Assembly (NCBI GenBank): GCA_021324795.1
Contig: JAJPIK010000060.1
Span: forward strand, 1 to 64,000
Origin: Chloroflexota bacterium
Lineage (GTDB): Bacteria > Chloroflexota > UBA6077 > FW602-bin22 > CADDYW01
Direction of reading: 5' to 3'
Length of the DNA stretch: 64,000 bases
Below are positions 1 through 8,357 of the stretch, piece by piece. The first letter of the stretch is position 1, and every line of letters starts with the position of its first letter. Both the position numbers and the translations under genes were made by a program. The notes below the pieces were generated by a model. It did no database searches, was not told the DNA's origin, and was given only the letters and a program-made list of their open reading frames with translations.

Positions 1-1
1 C

Positions 2-1039
2 GCCCGGGCGATGCGAGGGGGGACCTTCACCGTCGGCGATTTTGCTTTGTTCGTCACCTACCTCGGCCAGCTTACCTGGTTTCCTGCCGAGATCGCCCGG
101 TTGCTGACCGAATACCGGCTGGCCGACGTGTCGGTGGAGCGTCTAACCGAGCTGCTCGGTGGGGCGCCGCGAACGACGCTGGTAGACCGGGCGCCGCCGT
201 TCCTCGGGCGAAGAGCGAAAGGCGAAGAATCAGAGGACAGTCGGGCGCGCGGACGAGAGGATACCGCCAGCGAGAATGAAAGTGACGATCTGCTTGTCGC
301 CGAAGGTCTAACCTGTGAGTTTGCCGGATCGAATCGGGGAATCCATGGCGTTGACCTAAAGCTCCAGCGCGGCTCGTTCACCGTCGTCGCCGGGAGGATC
401 GGCTCGGGCAAAACCTTGCTTCTCGAATGTTTGATCGGCCTGCGGCCGATTCAGGCCGGCCAGCTCCGCTGGAAAGGCGAGCGAGTCACTGATCCGGCGT
501 CCTTCTTCGGTCCACCGCGCACCGCCTACACCCCTCAAGTGCCGCGACTGTTCAGCATGTCGCTCCGCGACAATTTGCTCCTGGGCTCGCCAAACGCCGG
601 GGCGCTGAAGGGGGCGGTGGCAACTGCTGCCCTGGAACTGGACATCGCGGTGATGGAGCGGGGTTTGGACACGGCGATTGGCTCGCGGGGAGTCCGACTG
701 AGCGGCGGCCAGGTGCAGCGGGTTGCCCTGGCGCGCATGCTGATCCGTGAGGTTGAACTCTACCTGGTCGACGACCTTTCCAGCGCCCTCGACGTCGAGA
801 CCGAGGGGGCAATTTGGGAGAACCTTGCGACAATGACGGAACAAACCTGGCTGGTTGTCTCACATCGAGCGGCCGCTCTCCGCCGCGCCGATCAAGTGAT
901 CGTGCTCAAAGCGGGTCGGGTTGACGCGGTCGGAACGCTTGACGAAGTACTGGCGGCATCGGACGAGATGCGGCAGCTCTGGTGGGACGGGGCCATTCAT
1001 CACTCTAGAACGGCGGCAGGGCCGTGTTTCGATCGGTGA
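2..1039 (+). CDS. ABC exporter, C-terminal part (end of TMD plus ATPase), 5' truncated by window edge
   Basis: The open frame runs off the left edge, so only the last membrane-domain helices and the complete nucleotide-binding domain are visible. Counting from the ATG at 11, the Walker A motif GRIGSGKT is at about residues 128-135, the signature LSGGQ at 230-234, Walker B LYLVDD at 250-255 and the switch histidine at about 285. The TMD-to-NBD arrangement is that of exporters of the multidrug/lipid type, which act in the cytoplasmic membrane. The catalytic glutamate after Walker B is aspartate (DD), as in the degenerate site of heterodimeric exporters, so a partner subunit probably lies upstream. 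The linker at about residues 60-92 is unusually long, charged and hydrophilic. The 3' end overlaps the convergent nagB-like gene by 35 bp. The substrate cannot be told. Confidence 0.85.
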   Translation, partial: ARAMRGGTFTVGDFALFVTYLGQLTWFPAEIARLLTEYRLADVSVERLTELLGGAPRTTLVDRAPPFLGRRAKGEESEDSRARGREDTASENESDDLLVAEGLTCEFAGSNRGIHGVDLKLQRGSFTVVAGRIGSGKTLLLECLIGLRPIQAGQLRWKGERVTDPASFFGPPRTAYTPQVPRLFSMSLRDNLLLGSPNAGALKGAVATAALELDIAVMERGLDTAIGSRGVRLSGGQVQRVALARMLIREVELYLVDDLSSALDVETEGAIWENLATMTEQTWLVVSHRAAALRRADQVIVLKAGRVDAVGTLDEVLAASDEMRQLWWDGAIHHSRTAAGPCFDR

Positions 1040-1841
1040 CGATCGCCAGGTCCGGGTGGTCGCGCAGTAAGGTCGCCGGCCAGGCAACCGAGGGAGGCTC
1101 GAAAAGAATCCGGCGCAGGGCCGCACGCTTGCCGACACCCCCATCGCAGTAAAGGCGGATTCGCCGGGCGGCTCGAATCTCGCCCATCCCGATCGTGATC
1201 GCCATCGGCGGGACAGCGTAGAAATCGCCACCGAGCTGACGTAGGGCAGTCTGAACGATCGTATCCGCGGTGAGCGGCACAATCCGGGTGCACGAGTCGC
1301 GGAACTGCTCGTTCGTCACCTTGGAGAGCAGCGCGACGAACGGCTCGTTGAAGGCGACGTGGCCGTGAATGCCGACGCCGCCGTAGCAGGTGTCGATACC
1401 ACCGACCCGCTCGATTGCCTTGGCTAGCGCGTTCAACCGCTCAGGGTCCGGGACGTGTATCTGGTTGGGACGCGGGCGGAGGCTGGGAGCCAGCGAAGCG
1501 ATGAAGTCGGCCATGAACCGCCGAAAGCTCAATGGGTGATCGAGCGGAACGTAGCGTCCCTGCCAATCAAGGTATTCATCCATTTGGAAGATCGTCACCT
1601 TGCGCCAGGAGAGCTGCTCGCGATTCGTGCGCTCGGCCAGGATTGGATAATGGTCACGTGGACCGACGGGGAAGATCACCCGGGTTGGCTTACCTTGCTG
1701 ATTGTTTTGGCGAATCTCGTCGAGGATGGTCTCGGCAAAGTGGTTGAGGAGTGCAGTTTGGTTGGGAAGAATGATCAGCGGGACCGGGCTCTGCTGGGCG
1801 AGTTGGTCGATTGACATGCTGAGATAATTTTCGCTCGTCAC
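1005..1841 (-). CDS. Glucosamine-6-phosphate deaminase-like protein with altered active site
   Basis: The 278-aa protein belongs to the NagB/6-phosphogluconolactonase-like isomerase fold. The MDEYL motif (about residues 87-91) supplies the proton-transfer aspartate, and [13 protein letters not shown] (about 155-167) is the NagB signature. In E. coli NagB that signature reads GVxxDGHIAFNEP; here the aspartate is histidine, while the following catalytic His and Glu are kept. NagB converts glucosamine-6-phosphate to fructose-6-phosphate and ammonia in amino-sugar catabolism. Because of the substitution the activity or substrate may differ. The GTG start at 1841 is chosen because GGAGG lies 7 nt upstream. 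The divergent neighbour is a sugar-phosphate isomerase, fitting a sugar-catabolic context. Confidence 0.78.
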   Translation of the reverse strand: MTSENYLSMSIDQLAQQSPVPLIILPNQTALLNHFAETILDEIRQNNQQGKPTRVIFPVGPRDHYPILAERTNREQLSWRKVTIFQMDEYLDWQGRYVPLDHPLSFRRFMADFIASLAPSLRPRPNQIHVPDPERLNALAKAIERVGGIDTCYGGVGIHGHVAFNEPFVALLSKVTNEQFRDSCTRIVPLTADTIVQTALRQLGGDFYAVPPMAITIGMGEIRAARRIRLYCDGGVGKRAALRRILFEPPSVAWPATLLRDHPDLAIVTDRNTALPPF

Positions 1842-2091
1842 TGGTTTCCTCCCGGGAAGCTGTCGTTACCTCGGTGCCGTGGCGGAAGCTCGCATTGGTT
1901 TCGCCTTCCTCGGTGCGGGTCCCGACGAGCACACGGTCGAGAAGACCACCGCGTGTCCATGCGGATCTTGGCACAAGGGTCAGGTGCGGGTCAAGAGACG
2001 CGAGACAATTCGTTCCCTCCTAGACGTAGACGCAAGCTACTTTTGCCTGCTATCCTGTCAGGCAGACCTCATCGTATCTCGCGGAGGAGAT

Positions 2092-2874
2092 GTGAGACGT
2101 ATTGGTATTCGCACCACATCGCTTCATCAGGACGCCCTCGGCGCATTGAGTACGGCGGGCGAGCTTGGCTACGATGGCATCGAAGTCGTCGTGCGTGACA
2201 ACGAAGAGATTCGGCGCTGGCAGACCCGAGATGGCGCCGCGGAGATTTTGGCCGCGATCGAGAAGACCGGCTGCTTGGTCAGCTCGCTGAGCTGTGTGAG
2301 CTATCGCGCGGTCAACTTTGGGCTGCCCGACCTGGCGAGTCGCTGTGCCGGGGAGGGCTACGTTGCCGATTGTCTGCATGCCTGCCTAACGCTCGGTGGT
2401 ACGGCCATCCTCCTGCCACATTTCGACTGGGTCAATCTCGATATTCCTTCGGAGCAGGAGCACTGGTACATCGAGTCGCTAGAGCGCTGCGCACCGATCG
2501 CCGAGGAGACCGGGGTGAAGATCGCGATCGAAACGAGCTTTACCACCTCCCAGCTCAAGCGGATTATCGACAGCGTTGGTTCGCCCTTCGTCGGCTCGTA
2601 CCATGATTTTGCGAATACGCTCCGGTTGCCGGACGGACCCGTCGCTGGGCTGCGAACTCTGGGCAAAGGCGTGGTGCGGATTCATCTCAAGGACGCATCT
2701 GCCGAAGGGAAGAACGTTCCCCTCGGGACCGGCCTAGTCGATTGGATCGCCTGCCGAGCTGCCATTGATGACGTCGGCTACGATGACTGGTTTGTCCTGG
2801 AAACGCCGCCCGGCGAGAATCCCGTCGAAGAGGCGCGCAAGAATCTGGCGTTCAGCCGGGCATGGCTGGCCTAG
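2092..2874 (+). CDS. Sugar phosphate isomerase/epimerase family protein (xylose isomerase-like TIM barrel)
   Basis: A 260-aa protein of the AP-endonuclease-2-like TIM-barrel family. It starts with the strand RRIGIRTTSL, carries IAIETSF mid-barrel and ends with RIHLKDASAEGKNVPLGTG and LETPPGE, where family members place metal-binding Glu, His and Asp residues. Such enzymes interconvert keto and aldo sugars or inositol derivatives in the cytoplasm. The GTG at 2092 is chosen because GGAGG sits 4 nt upstream at 2083-2087. The open frame extends further upstream, to 1879, but that extension has no family similarity and no ribosome-binding site. The specific substrate is unknown. Confidence 0.8.
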   Translation: MRRIGIRTTSLHQDALGALSTAGELGYDGIEVVVRDNEEIRRWQTRDGAAEILAAIEKTGCLVSSLSCVSYRAVNFGLPDLASRCAGEGYVADCLHACLTLGGTAILLPHFDWVNLDIPSEQEHWYIESLERCAPIAEETGVKIAIETSFTTSQLKRIIDSVGSPFVGSYHDFANTLRLPDGPVAGLRTLGKGVVRIHLKDASAEGKNVPLGTGLVDWIACRAAIDDVGYDDWFVLETPPGENPVEEARKNLAFSRAWLA

Positions 2875-2900
2875 TGCTTAGGGAGTGAGATGCGACCTGG

Positions 2901-3000
2901 AGGGCGCCCTTTGCGCGCGGTGGCTACACAGAAACAGAGCTTCTGTGAAAAGCCACCCTTAGCGCCATGCAGACGCATGATCTGCCGCTCGAGGGAGCGG
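2901..3000. other. Structured intergenic region with four successive palindromes
   Basis: Between the isomerase gene and the next coding region lie a 10-bp palindrome AGGGCGCCCT (2901-2910), a nested hairpin with outer arms GGTGGCT/AGCCACC (2919-2925, 2951-2957) and inner arms CACAGAA/TTCTGTG (2927-2933, 2941-2947), then GCAGA/TCTGC (2969-2985) and CCGCTC/GAGCGG (2985-3000). There is no T-tract, so it is not a plain terminator. It could be a structured 5' leader of the gene at 3046 or a small repeat element. Confidence 0.5.
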
Positions 3001-3045
3001 TTTGCCGGGCTGTAGAACGAGTACACTAAACAGTGAGGAAACGGC

Positions 3046-4050
3046 GTGAGTCTTCCAGAATCACTCGACAAGTTCTTGCATACCCGTGCTACCGAGCTTT
3101 TCCGAATTCGTCATCCGATCGTGCTTGGTGGGATGGGAAGTGCGACATCACCCGAATTGGTCGCAGCGGTCTCAAACGCCGGGGGACTGGGAACCCTCGG
3201 CCTGAGCGGTCAGTCTCCTGAAGACGTCGCCCGCCTGATTGAACAGATCCGTTCGCTTACGACACTCCCCTTTGGGGTGAACTTTCTGCTCTTTCGAGTG
3301 AACGACGCTTCGGTCCAGGTAGCACTGGCAAAGCGACCGTCCGTCGTCACGTACGCCTGGGCATGGCCCGAGCAAGATTTGAAGCCATACGTCGAGCAGG
3401 CCCACGCCATGGGAGCAACCGTCACCTACATGGTCTCGAACGTTCCGGATGCGGTGCGGGCGGTCGAGGCGGGCGTCGATGGGATTATCGCCCAGGGAAG
3501 CGAGGGCGGCGGACACGTCGGCGTGATGGGAACACTGGCGCTCGTTCCGATGGTGGTGAGCGCGGTCGCACCGGTGCCGGTTCTCGCGGCGGGGGGGATT
3601 GCCGACGGACGCGGCCTGGCGGCGGCGCTCGCCCTCGGTGCCGATGGCGTTCTCCTCGGCACGCGGTTCCTGGCCACGAAAGAATCGCCACTTCATCCGA
3701 ATTTCAAGCAAGCGATCATCGACAGCGATGGTCACGACACTGTTCTGACGACCGTGCCCGACGTGATTGCTGGCAGCACCTGGCCAGGGGCGCTTTCACG
3801 AACCCAGTGGAACGCCTTACTTGCCGAGTGGAGCGGCCGGGAAAACGAACTTCGTCGTAATCGTCAAACGATCGCCCAAGCGGTGGCCCAAGCCCGCGCG
3901 GCTGGCGATGCCCAGCATACCCCGCTCCTTTTTGGCCAAGACGCTGGCTTGATCGACTCGATCTTACCAGCAGGCGAAGTGATCGAGCGAATGGTTGCCG
4001 AGGCGCGGCTGATCATCAGTGAGCGCCTGGCGGAGATGATCGGGCATTGA
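3046..4050 (+). CDS. Nitronate monooxygenase / 2-nitropropane dioxygenase-like flavoprotein
   Basis: The 334-aa protein is an FMN-dependent TIM-barrel enzyme of the nitronate monooxygenase / enoyl-ACP reductase FabK superfamily. It shows the N-terminal IRHPIVLGGMG motif, GGLGTLG, IAQGSEGGGHVG (about residues 147-158) and the phosphate-binding LAAGGIADGRG with GADGVLLGTRFLAT near 180-215. Nitronate monooxygenases oxidise alkyl nitronates to carbonyl compounds and nitrite, and many members have unknown substrates. The GTG start at 3046 follows TGAGGA. A TACACT box at 3022-3027 could be a -10 element. No fatty-acid synthesis genes are nearby, which favours nitronate monooxygenase over FabK. Confidence 0.8.
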   Translation: MSLPESLDKFLHTRATELFRIRHPIVLGGMGSATSPELVAAVSNAGGLGTLGLSGQSPEDVARLIEQIRSLTTLPFGVNFLLFRVNDASVQVALAKRPSVVTYAWAWPEQDLKPYVEQAHAMGATVTYMVSNVPDAVRAVEAGVDGIIAQGSEGGGHVGVMGTLALVPMVVSAVAPVPVLAAGGIADGRGLAAALALGADGVLLGTRFLATKESPLHPNFKQAIIDSDGHDTVLTTVPDVIAGSTWPGALSRTQWNALLAEWSGRENELRRNRQTIAQAVAQARAAGDAQHTPLLFGQDAGLIDSILPAGEVIERMVAEARLIISERLAEMIGH

Positions 4051-4064
4051 GAGCAGTGGGGCCG

Positions 4065-4093
4065 ATGACAGTCGACTGTGATCCGAGTATAAT
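4065..4093 (+). promoter_or_regulatory. Predicted sigma-70-type promoter
   Basis: ATGACA at 4065-4070 and a perfect TATAAT at 4088-4093 are separated by exactly 17 bp. The promoter lies just after the stop codon of the flavoprotein gene and about 40 bp before the start codon of the isomerase gene at 4134, giving a short leader. Confidence 0.75.
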
Positions 4094-4133
4094 CGCCAAC
4101 ACGCCTGCTGTCACTGATGAGGAGAATATCACG

Positions 4134-4991
4134 ATGCGGTTTTGTTTGAAGCCAAGCTCGGTGAGCACCGAGCTGACCCAGCGCATTGCTTACTGCCTGG
4201 CGACCGGGATCGAGACGGTCCAGGAGAGCGCTGCATCCGTCCCAGGGTTCAGCGAGGGCCGCCAACTCGACGTGAAAGCGCTGCGGGCGTACGTCCGGCC
4301 GTATGTCGATGCGGGTCTGACCGTCGAAATGTTCGGCCTGGGGCAGATCACTCCCGAGGTCGTCCTGGGCAAGCCGGAAGGGAAGGCGGATTTCGAACGG
4401 GCTTGCCACGACATCGAGGCACTCGCCGAGGTTGGGATCCATCTCGCCTCGCCGCCCCTGCCGATCGATAACCAGCCGACGGAGGCTGCGAACGAAGAAC
4501 AACTGAAGCGGGTAGCTGACTATTACAACCATCTGTGCGCGGTTGCCGAGTCAGTCGGGGTACGCCTGGTTACTCACAGTCCGTGGCCACCAAACCGCCG
4601 GGGCTGGCTCTGGGGTGCGGCCCGCTTCGCCCGCCTTTTCGAGCTGGCACCAAGCCCGGCCAACGCTTACTTGTATGACAACGCGATCCACCACATGCTC
4701 GGCGATGATCCGGCCGAGGCCGCTCACCGCTTTGCCGATCGGATCGCCTTTGTGCACATTCGTGACGTGCGCAAGTCGGCGGGTGAGGGAGCTGCTGGCA
4801 CTGGCTACGACGAAGTGTTCCCTGGCACCGGCGAGCTGAACTTCCAGAAAGTGCTGGGAGCGCTAAAAAGCATTGGCTACGCGGGCGTTCTCTGCCCCGA
4901 GCACTTCCCGCCGATTCCGGGCGATACGCGTGACTTCGCCGCTACGACCTACGCGGTCGGCTACCTGCGTGGAGTATTATCGACGCTTTGA
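4134..4991 (+). CDS. Sugar phosphate isomerase/epimerase family protein (TIM barrel)
   Basis: A second xylose-isomerase-like TIM-barrel protein of 285 aa. Visible features are LVTHSPWP at mid-barrel, LYDNAIHHMLGDDP, RIAFVHIRDV and the C-terminal GVLCPEHFPP. The conserved His, Asp and Glu positions expected for metal binding are present. The arrangement resembles mannonate-dehydratase-like or hydroxypyruvate-isomerase-like enzymes, but the substrate cannot be assigned. The ATG at 4134 is preceded by GAGGAG (4119-4124) and by a strong promoter at 4065-4093, so the in-frame extension upstream to 4047 is not used. The stop codon overlaps a possible TTG start of the next gene, suggesting co-transcription. 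Confidence 0.8.
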   Translation: MRFCLKPSSVSTELTQRIAYCLATGIETVQESAASVPGFSEGRQLDVKALRAYVRPYVDAGLTVEMFGLGQITPEVVLGKPEGKADFERACHDIEALAEVGIHLASPPLPIDNQPTEAANEEQLKRVADYYNHLCAVAESVGVRLVTHSPWPPNRRGWLWGAARFARLFELAPSPANAYLYDNAIHHMLGDDPAEAAHRFADRIAFVHIRDVRKSAGEGAAGTGYDEVFPGTGELNFQKVLGALKSIGYAGVLCPEHFPPIPGDTRDFAATTYAVGYLRGVLSTL

Positions 4992-4993
4992 GT

Positions 4994-5632
4994 ATGCTTT
5001 TGAATTTGCAGCATGTCGTGCGGCCGCCGCGTTCGGCCGGGCCGGCGCCACATCCGACGTTGCTGTTGCTACACGGCCTGGGCGCGGACGAAAACGATCT
5101 GATTGAGCTCGCCGGCGAGCTCGATCCAGGGCTCTTCGTCGTGAGCGCCCGCGCGCCGTTTCGCTATGTCATTGGTTACGCCTGGTACAGCTTGGAGAGC
5201 ATTGGCGAAGTCGAGCCGAAGACTTTCGCCACCGGCTTCGCCAGGTTGAGCCAGTTCGTCGACGCGCTGCCCGCGGCGTACCCGGTTGATCCGCGACGCT
5301 TCTTCACCCTCGGCTTCAGCCAGGGCGCGGTGATGGCCAGCGCGTTGCTGCTGACCCGGCCGAGCGTCGTCGCGGGATCGATCTTGTTGAGTGGCTATCT
5401 ACCTGATAACCTACGCCTAAACGTCGACGCTGCGGGCCTGGTCGGGCGACCGGTCTTTCTCGGCCACGGTGCGCAGGATCCGCTAATCTCGGTGGATCTA
5501 GCACGGAAGATGCGTGACTATCTTGTCAGGGCCGGTGTCGACCTTACCTATCGAGAATACGCGATCGTTCACACGATTGGACCAGAAGAGCTTAGCGACC
5601 TGGCGGCGTGGCTTGGAAATCGTATGCACTAA
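4994..5632 (+). CDS. Alpha/beta hydrolase, phospholipase/carboxylesterase family
   Basis: A 212-aa serine hydrolase of the small carboxylesterase/lysophospholipase (YpfH-like) family. It has the oxyanion-hole region LLLHGLGADEND near the N-terminus, the nucleophile elbow GFSQGA (about residues 112-117), the acid in HGAQDPLI and the catalytic histidine in VHTIGPEE, so the Ser-Asp-His triad is complete. There is no signal peptide, so it is cytoplasmic and likely cleaves short acyl or thioester substrates. An ATG at 4994 lies 2 nt after the preceding stop; a TTG at 4988 overlapping that stop is the alternative. The 3' end overlaps the convergent prenyltransferase gene by 4 bp. Confidence 0.82.
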   Translation: MLLNLQHVVRPPRSAGPAPHPTLLLLHGLGADENDLIELAGELDPGLFVVSARAPFRYVIGYAWYSLESIGEVEPKTFATGFARLSQFVDALPAAYPVDPRRFFTLGFSQGAVMASALLLTRPSVVAGSILLSGYLPDNLRLNVDAAGLVGRPVFLGHGAQDPLISVDLARKMRDYLVRAGVDLTYREYAIVHTIGPEELSDLAAWLGNRMH

Positions 5633-6570
5633 CCCGGCGGGAAGAGGTAGAGAACGGCGCCGGCGGTCAAGAGCCAGAGAAGAGCGGTCATAAGCAAGGG
5701 ACGGTCGCTCAGGATCACTTCGTCAGGGCTGCCGCCCGCGTTGCGCTGATGCATCAGATACAGGTAACGGAAAACTCCATAGAGGACGAAGGGAATCGTC
5801 AGCATCATCGTGTGGTTGGATGGGAGATTCTCGGCCGAAAACGTGTACAGCGAGTAGGCCATGATCGTCGACGAGGTCACGATCATAATCAGTTGATCGA
5901 GTAAGGGGATGCTGTACTCCTCGAGGATTCGTCGATGGTTGCCCGCGCCGTTGCTGAGCAGGACGATTTCCTGGCGTCGCTTCCCTAAGCCAAGGAACAA
6001 CGATGCTAGCACGGTACAGACGTAAAGCCAGGGAGAAATCGGCACACCGACCACGACGGCACCCGCCACTGCTCGGATCACGAAGCCTGCCGCTAAGACG
6101 AAGACGTCGATCAGCACGACGTGTTTGAGCTCGAATGAGTAAAGCAGCATCATGACAACGTAGAATACGACGAGCGCTGCAAAGACGAGTCCTAAGACGT
6201 AGCTAGCCGCAATTGAGCCAGCAAACAGCACGATTGCGAGAACAATGGTTTGTGTCGGGGTAATCATGCCTGCGGCGAGCGGACGGTTACGCTTCTTGGG
6301 GTGCTGGCGATCTTTCTCGACGTCGGCGAGGTCGTTGATCAGGTACACTCCACTGCTGACCGCGCAAAAGACCAGAAAGCCAGCAATCGCCCGTTCGTCG
6401 AGCGCGAGGTTGGTGAGCTTCAGGGCGAAGATGAGCCCAAAGAAGAGCAGGACATTTTTCGTCCATTGTAAGGGGCGACATGCCCGGATCAAACCAATCA
6501 CCGTCGAGGATTTGCCGCGTTGGGGAAAGACGATTGGTTCGCTCGTGGGAGCCAATTCTGGATCGATCAA
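5629..6570 (-). CDS. UbiA-family prenyltransferase, decaprenyl-phosphate phosphoribosyltransferase-like
   Basis: A 313-aa polytopic membrane protein with about eight or nine hydrophobic segments. It carries the UbiA aspartate-rich motif as NDLADVEKDRQHPKKRNRP (about residues 79-97). That form, together with RPLQWTKN near residue 31, is typical of 5-phosphoribosyl-1-pyrophosphate:polyprenyl-phosphate transferases (Rv3806c-like) rather than quinone enzymes. Such enzymes make polyprenyl-phosphoribose, a donor of pentose for cell-envelope glycans. The second polar motif lies around GLGKRRQE. The start is a TTG at 6570 preceded by AGGA. A promoter (6609-6638) lies directly upstream. The glycan link is inference, as no other arabinan genes are seen here. 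Confidence 0.8.
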   Translation of the reverse strand: MIDPELAPTSEPIVFPQRGKSSTVIGLIRACRPLQWTKNVLLFFGLIFALKLTNLALDERAIAGFLVFCAVSSGVYLINDLADVEKDRQHPKKRNRPLAAGMITPTQTIVLAIVLFAGSIAASYVLGLVFAALVVFYVVMMLLYSFELKHVVLIDVFVLAAGFVIRAVAGAVVVGVPISPWLYVCTVLASLFLGLGKRRQEIVLLSNGAGNHRRILEEYSIPLLDQLIMIVTSSTIMAYSLYTFSAENLPSNHTMMLTIPFVLYGVFRYLYLMHQRNAGGSPDEVILSDRPLLMTALLWLLTAGAVLYLFPPG

Positions 6571-6608
6571 GGTTATCCTGCTATTTCCTACCAGATGATA
6601 CCAGCCGG

Positions 6609-6638
6609 AGCATACCTGCCCATCAGGGGTATTGTCAA
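6609..6638 (-). promoter_or_regulatory. Predicted sigma-70-type promoter for the UbiA-family gene
   Basis: On the minus strand TTGACA (6638-6633) and TATGCT (6614-6609) are separated by 18 bp, and a transcript would begin near 6602, about 30 nt before the TTG start at 6570. Confidence 0.55.
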
Positions 6639-6719
6639 TGAGAAAAAAACACTATCGTCTGGTAATCCGTAAAGGTGGGGTGAGATTCTTGGGGATGTTC
6701 CCTATTCCCTGCTCAAACA

Positions 6720-6847
6720 CTACAGTCGCAGTTGCTCGGTTATGTCGTGATGAGCGGCCAAAGGGAGCGAAGAATCTCTGCGAGACAATCATGCGAGGGG
6801 AGATTCTTCGTCGCTTCGCTCCTCAGAATGACAAAGTGCGACTGTAG
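6720..6847. repeat. MITE-like palindromic element with 11-bp terminal inverted repeats
   Basis: This 128-bp non-coding element is bounded by a perfect 11-bp inverted repeat: CTACAGTCGCA at 6720-6730 and its complement at 6837-6847. Inside, CGAAGAATCT (6768-6777) pairs with AGATTCTTCG (6801-6810). The right part contains the phrase TTCTTCGTCGCTTCGCTCCT followed by CAGAATGACA, a motif also found in altered form at 55741-55772 and 56979-57002. No transposase or clear target-site duplication is present. The element makes up most of the non-coding stretch 6639-6957, in which I see no gene. Confidence 0.6.
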
Positions 6848-6957
6848 GATCAAAGCCAAAATTGCTGCCCTGGCAGATATCACCTCCGTTTACGAGGGAT
6901 GGGCTAATCGGTATCATCAGGGCGGCGTTGCGTGGAAATTGGAGAGGAGACTGAAGC

Positions 6958-7557
6958 GTGACCCGAGGAACTCATCAAGTTGGCGCCTTCGTGGCAGCAT
7001 TGGGGACGTTGGCGCTGCTGGGATCTGGCTCCAGCTACTCGCCCATCATCCTCGGCGGGATGCGTGTCCTGGGAGTCGCGCCGGCCTTTCCCCCAGTGAG
7101 CTGGCCGGCGCTCATCGGCCTTTTCCTGGGCACACTACTCGGCGCGACCGCGCCGGATCTAGATAAGCCACGCCATTTTTGGGCGCGCGTTTTCGTCAAA
7201 ACAGCCTTTGGTGGGCACCGGCATCTGTCTCATTCGCTGATCGGCTTTGTCTTGGCCAGTACGATCGTCGCCTTCGTCATCGGTAGTGTGGCGCCAATCG
7301 TCGGCGTTGCTCCTGCCTTACCGTGGCTTGGCTTCGCGGCTGGCTACCTCAGCCACCTGATCCTTGACAGCCTTACTGTCGAAGGCGTTCCCTGGTTCTT
7401 TCCGTTGGAAAGCTTTCTTGGTTTTCCTCCCTGGGGGCGGTTCCGTGTCCGGACCGGCAGCCTGGTCGAGCAGTTTGTCGTGATGCCCGCCTTGCTGGCT
7501 TCGGTTGGCTGGATTGGTTACCGGTTCGGTATGGCGCTGCTGGCCTGGTGGCGGTGA
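6958..7557 (+). CDS. Membrane-bound metal-dependent hydrolase, YdjM/DUF457 family
   Basis: A 199-aa membrane protein with four or five hydrophobic segments. It shows the conserved pattern of the LexA-binding inner-membrane hydrolase-like family: APDLDKPRHFW (about residues 64-74), GGHRHLSHSL (about 84-93) and GYLSHLILDSLTVEGVPWFFP (split over about 123-143). These His/Asp clusters are predicted to bind a metal at the membrane. The natural substrate of the family is unknown. The GTG start at 6958 follows GGAGAGGAGAC. The gene is monocistronic, preceded by the MITE-like element, and ends 8 bp before the convergent sdhB stop with no obvious terminator between them. Confidence 0.8.
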   Translation: MTRGTHQVGAFVAALGTLALLGSGSSYSPIILGGMRVLGVAPAFPPVSWPALIGLFLGTLLGATAPDLDKPRHFWARVFVKTAFGGHRHLSHSLIGFVLASTIVAFVIGSVAPIVGVAPALPWLGFAAGYLSHLILDSLTVEGVPWFFPLESFLGFPPWGRFRVRTGSLVEQFVVMPALLASVGWIGYRFGMALLAWWR

Positions 7558-7565
7558 CCGCTTGA

Positions 7566-8348
7566 CTAGTCTTTCGTCCTGCCCCCTAACCACACGCCGC
7601 GGGTATACTCTCGGCGCAGGGTGGCGATGTTCGAAAGGTTAATGCCTTTCGGGCAAACCGCTTCGCATTCCCCTTCGTTCGAGCAACTGCCAAAGCCCTC
7701 GGTGTCCATTTGCTCGACCATTCGGACCGCACGCCGGGCACGCTCCGCCTGCCCTTGGGGTAGCAGAGCAAGTTGGCTGATCTTCGCGCCGACGAAAAGC
7801 GATGCCGAGGCGTTCTTACACGCTGCGACACAGGCACCACAGCCGATGCAGGTTGCCGAGTCCATCGCCGCTTCAGCGACGTCCTTAGGGATCGGAATCG
7901 AATTTGCTTCCGGCGCGGCGCCAACGTTCGACGAGATATAGCCGCCGGCCGCGATGATCCGGTCGAACGCCCGGCGATCGACGATCAAGTCTTTGACGAC
8001 CGGGAAGGCCCGGGCGCGCCACGGTTCGATGGTGATCGTGTCGCCATCGTGGAAGAAGCGCATGTGAAGCTGACAGACCGTGGTGTTACGATTCGGACCG
8101 TGGGGGCGACCGTTGATCACCAGTCCACACATGCCGCAGATGCCCTCGCGGCAGTCCGAGTCGAAGGCGATCGGATCTTCGCCACGCAAGGTCAGCTCCT
8201 CGTTCAAGACGTCGAGCATCTCGAGGAAAGACATATCCGGTGAGACGTCGTCGACCTCGTATTCCACCATCTTGCCCCTCGCCGCCGGACCGGGCTGACG
8301 CCAGATGAGGAGCTTCAGCCGCATTCGTTCCTTTTTCTGAGTTTCCAT
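7566..8348 (-). CDS. sdhB: Succinate dehydrogenase / fumarate reductase iron-sulfur subunit
   Basis: A 260-aa iron-sulfur protein carrying electrons from the flavoprotein to the membrane quinone site. The plant-type [2Fe-2S] motif CREGICGMC is at residues 66-74 with a fourth cysteine at 92. The ferredoxin-like part has [11 protein letters not shown] (167-177) and [15 protein letters not shown] (222-236) for the [4Fe-4S] and [3Fe-4S] centres. Length and motifs match the type of enzyme that has one large cytochrome b subunit. It is the last gene of sdhCAB, 9 bp downstream of sdhA, and acts at the inner face of the cytoplasmic membrane in the TCA cycle and respiration. Confidence 0.95.
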   Translation of the reverse strand: METQKKERMRLKLLIWRQPGPAARGKMVEYEVDDVSPDMSFLEMLDVLNEELTLRGEDPIAFDSDCREGICGMCGLVINGRPHGPNRNTTVCQLHMRFFHDGDTITIEPWRARAFPVVKDLIVDRRAFDRIIAAGGYISSNVGAAPEANSIPIPKDVAEAAMDSATCIGCGACVAACKNASASLFVGAKISQLALLPQGQAERARRAVRMVEQMDTEGFGSCSNEGECEAVCPKGINLSNIATLRREYTRGVWLGGRTKD

Positions 8349-8357
8349 GCTTTCAAC

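Noticed and set aside
356-844. 162-aa frame antisense to the ABC exporter
   Set aside because: Shadow of the ABC ATPase gene, with no domain.
1842-2091. Possible T-box or other riboswitch between the nagB-like gene and the isomerase
   Set aside because: The conserved T-box sequence and a terminator are absent on both strands.
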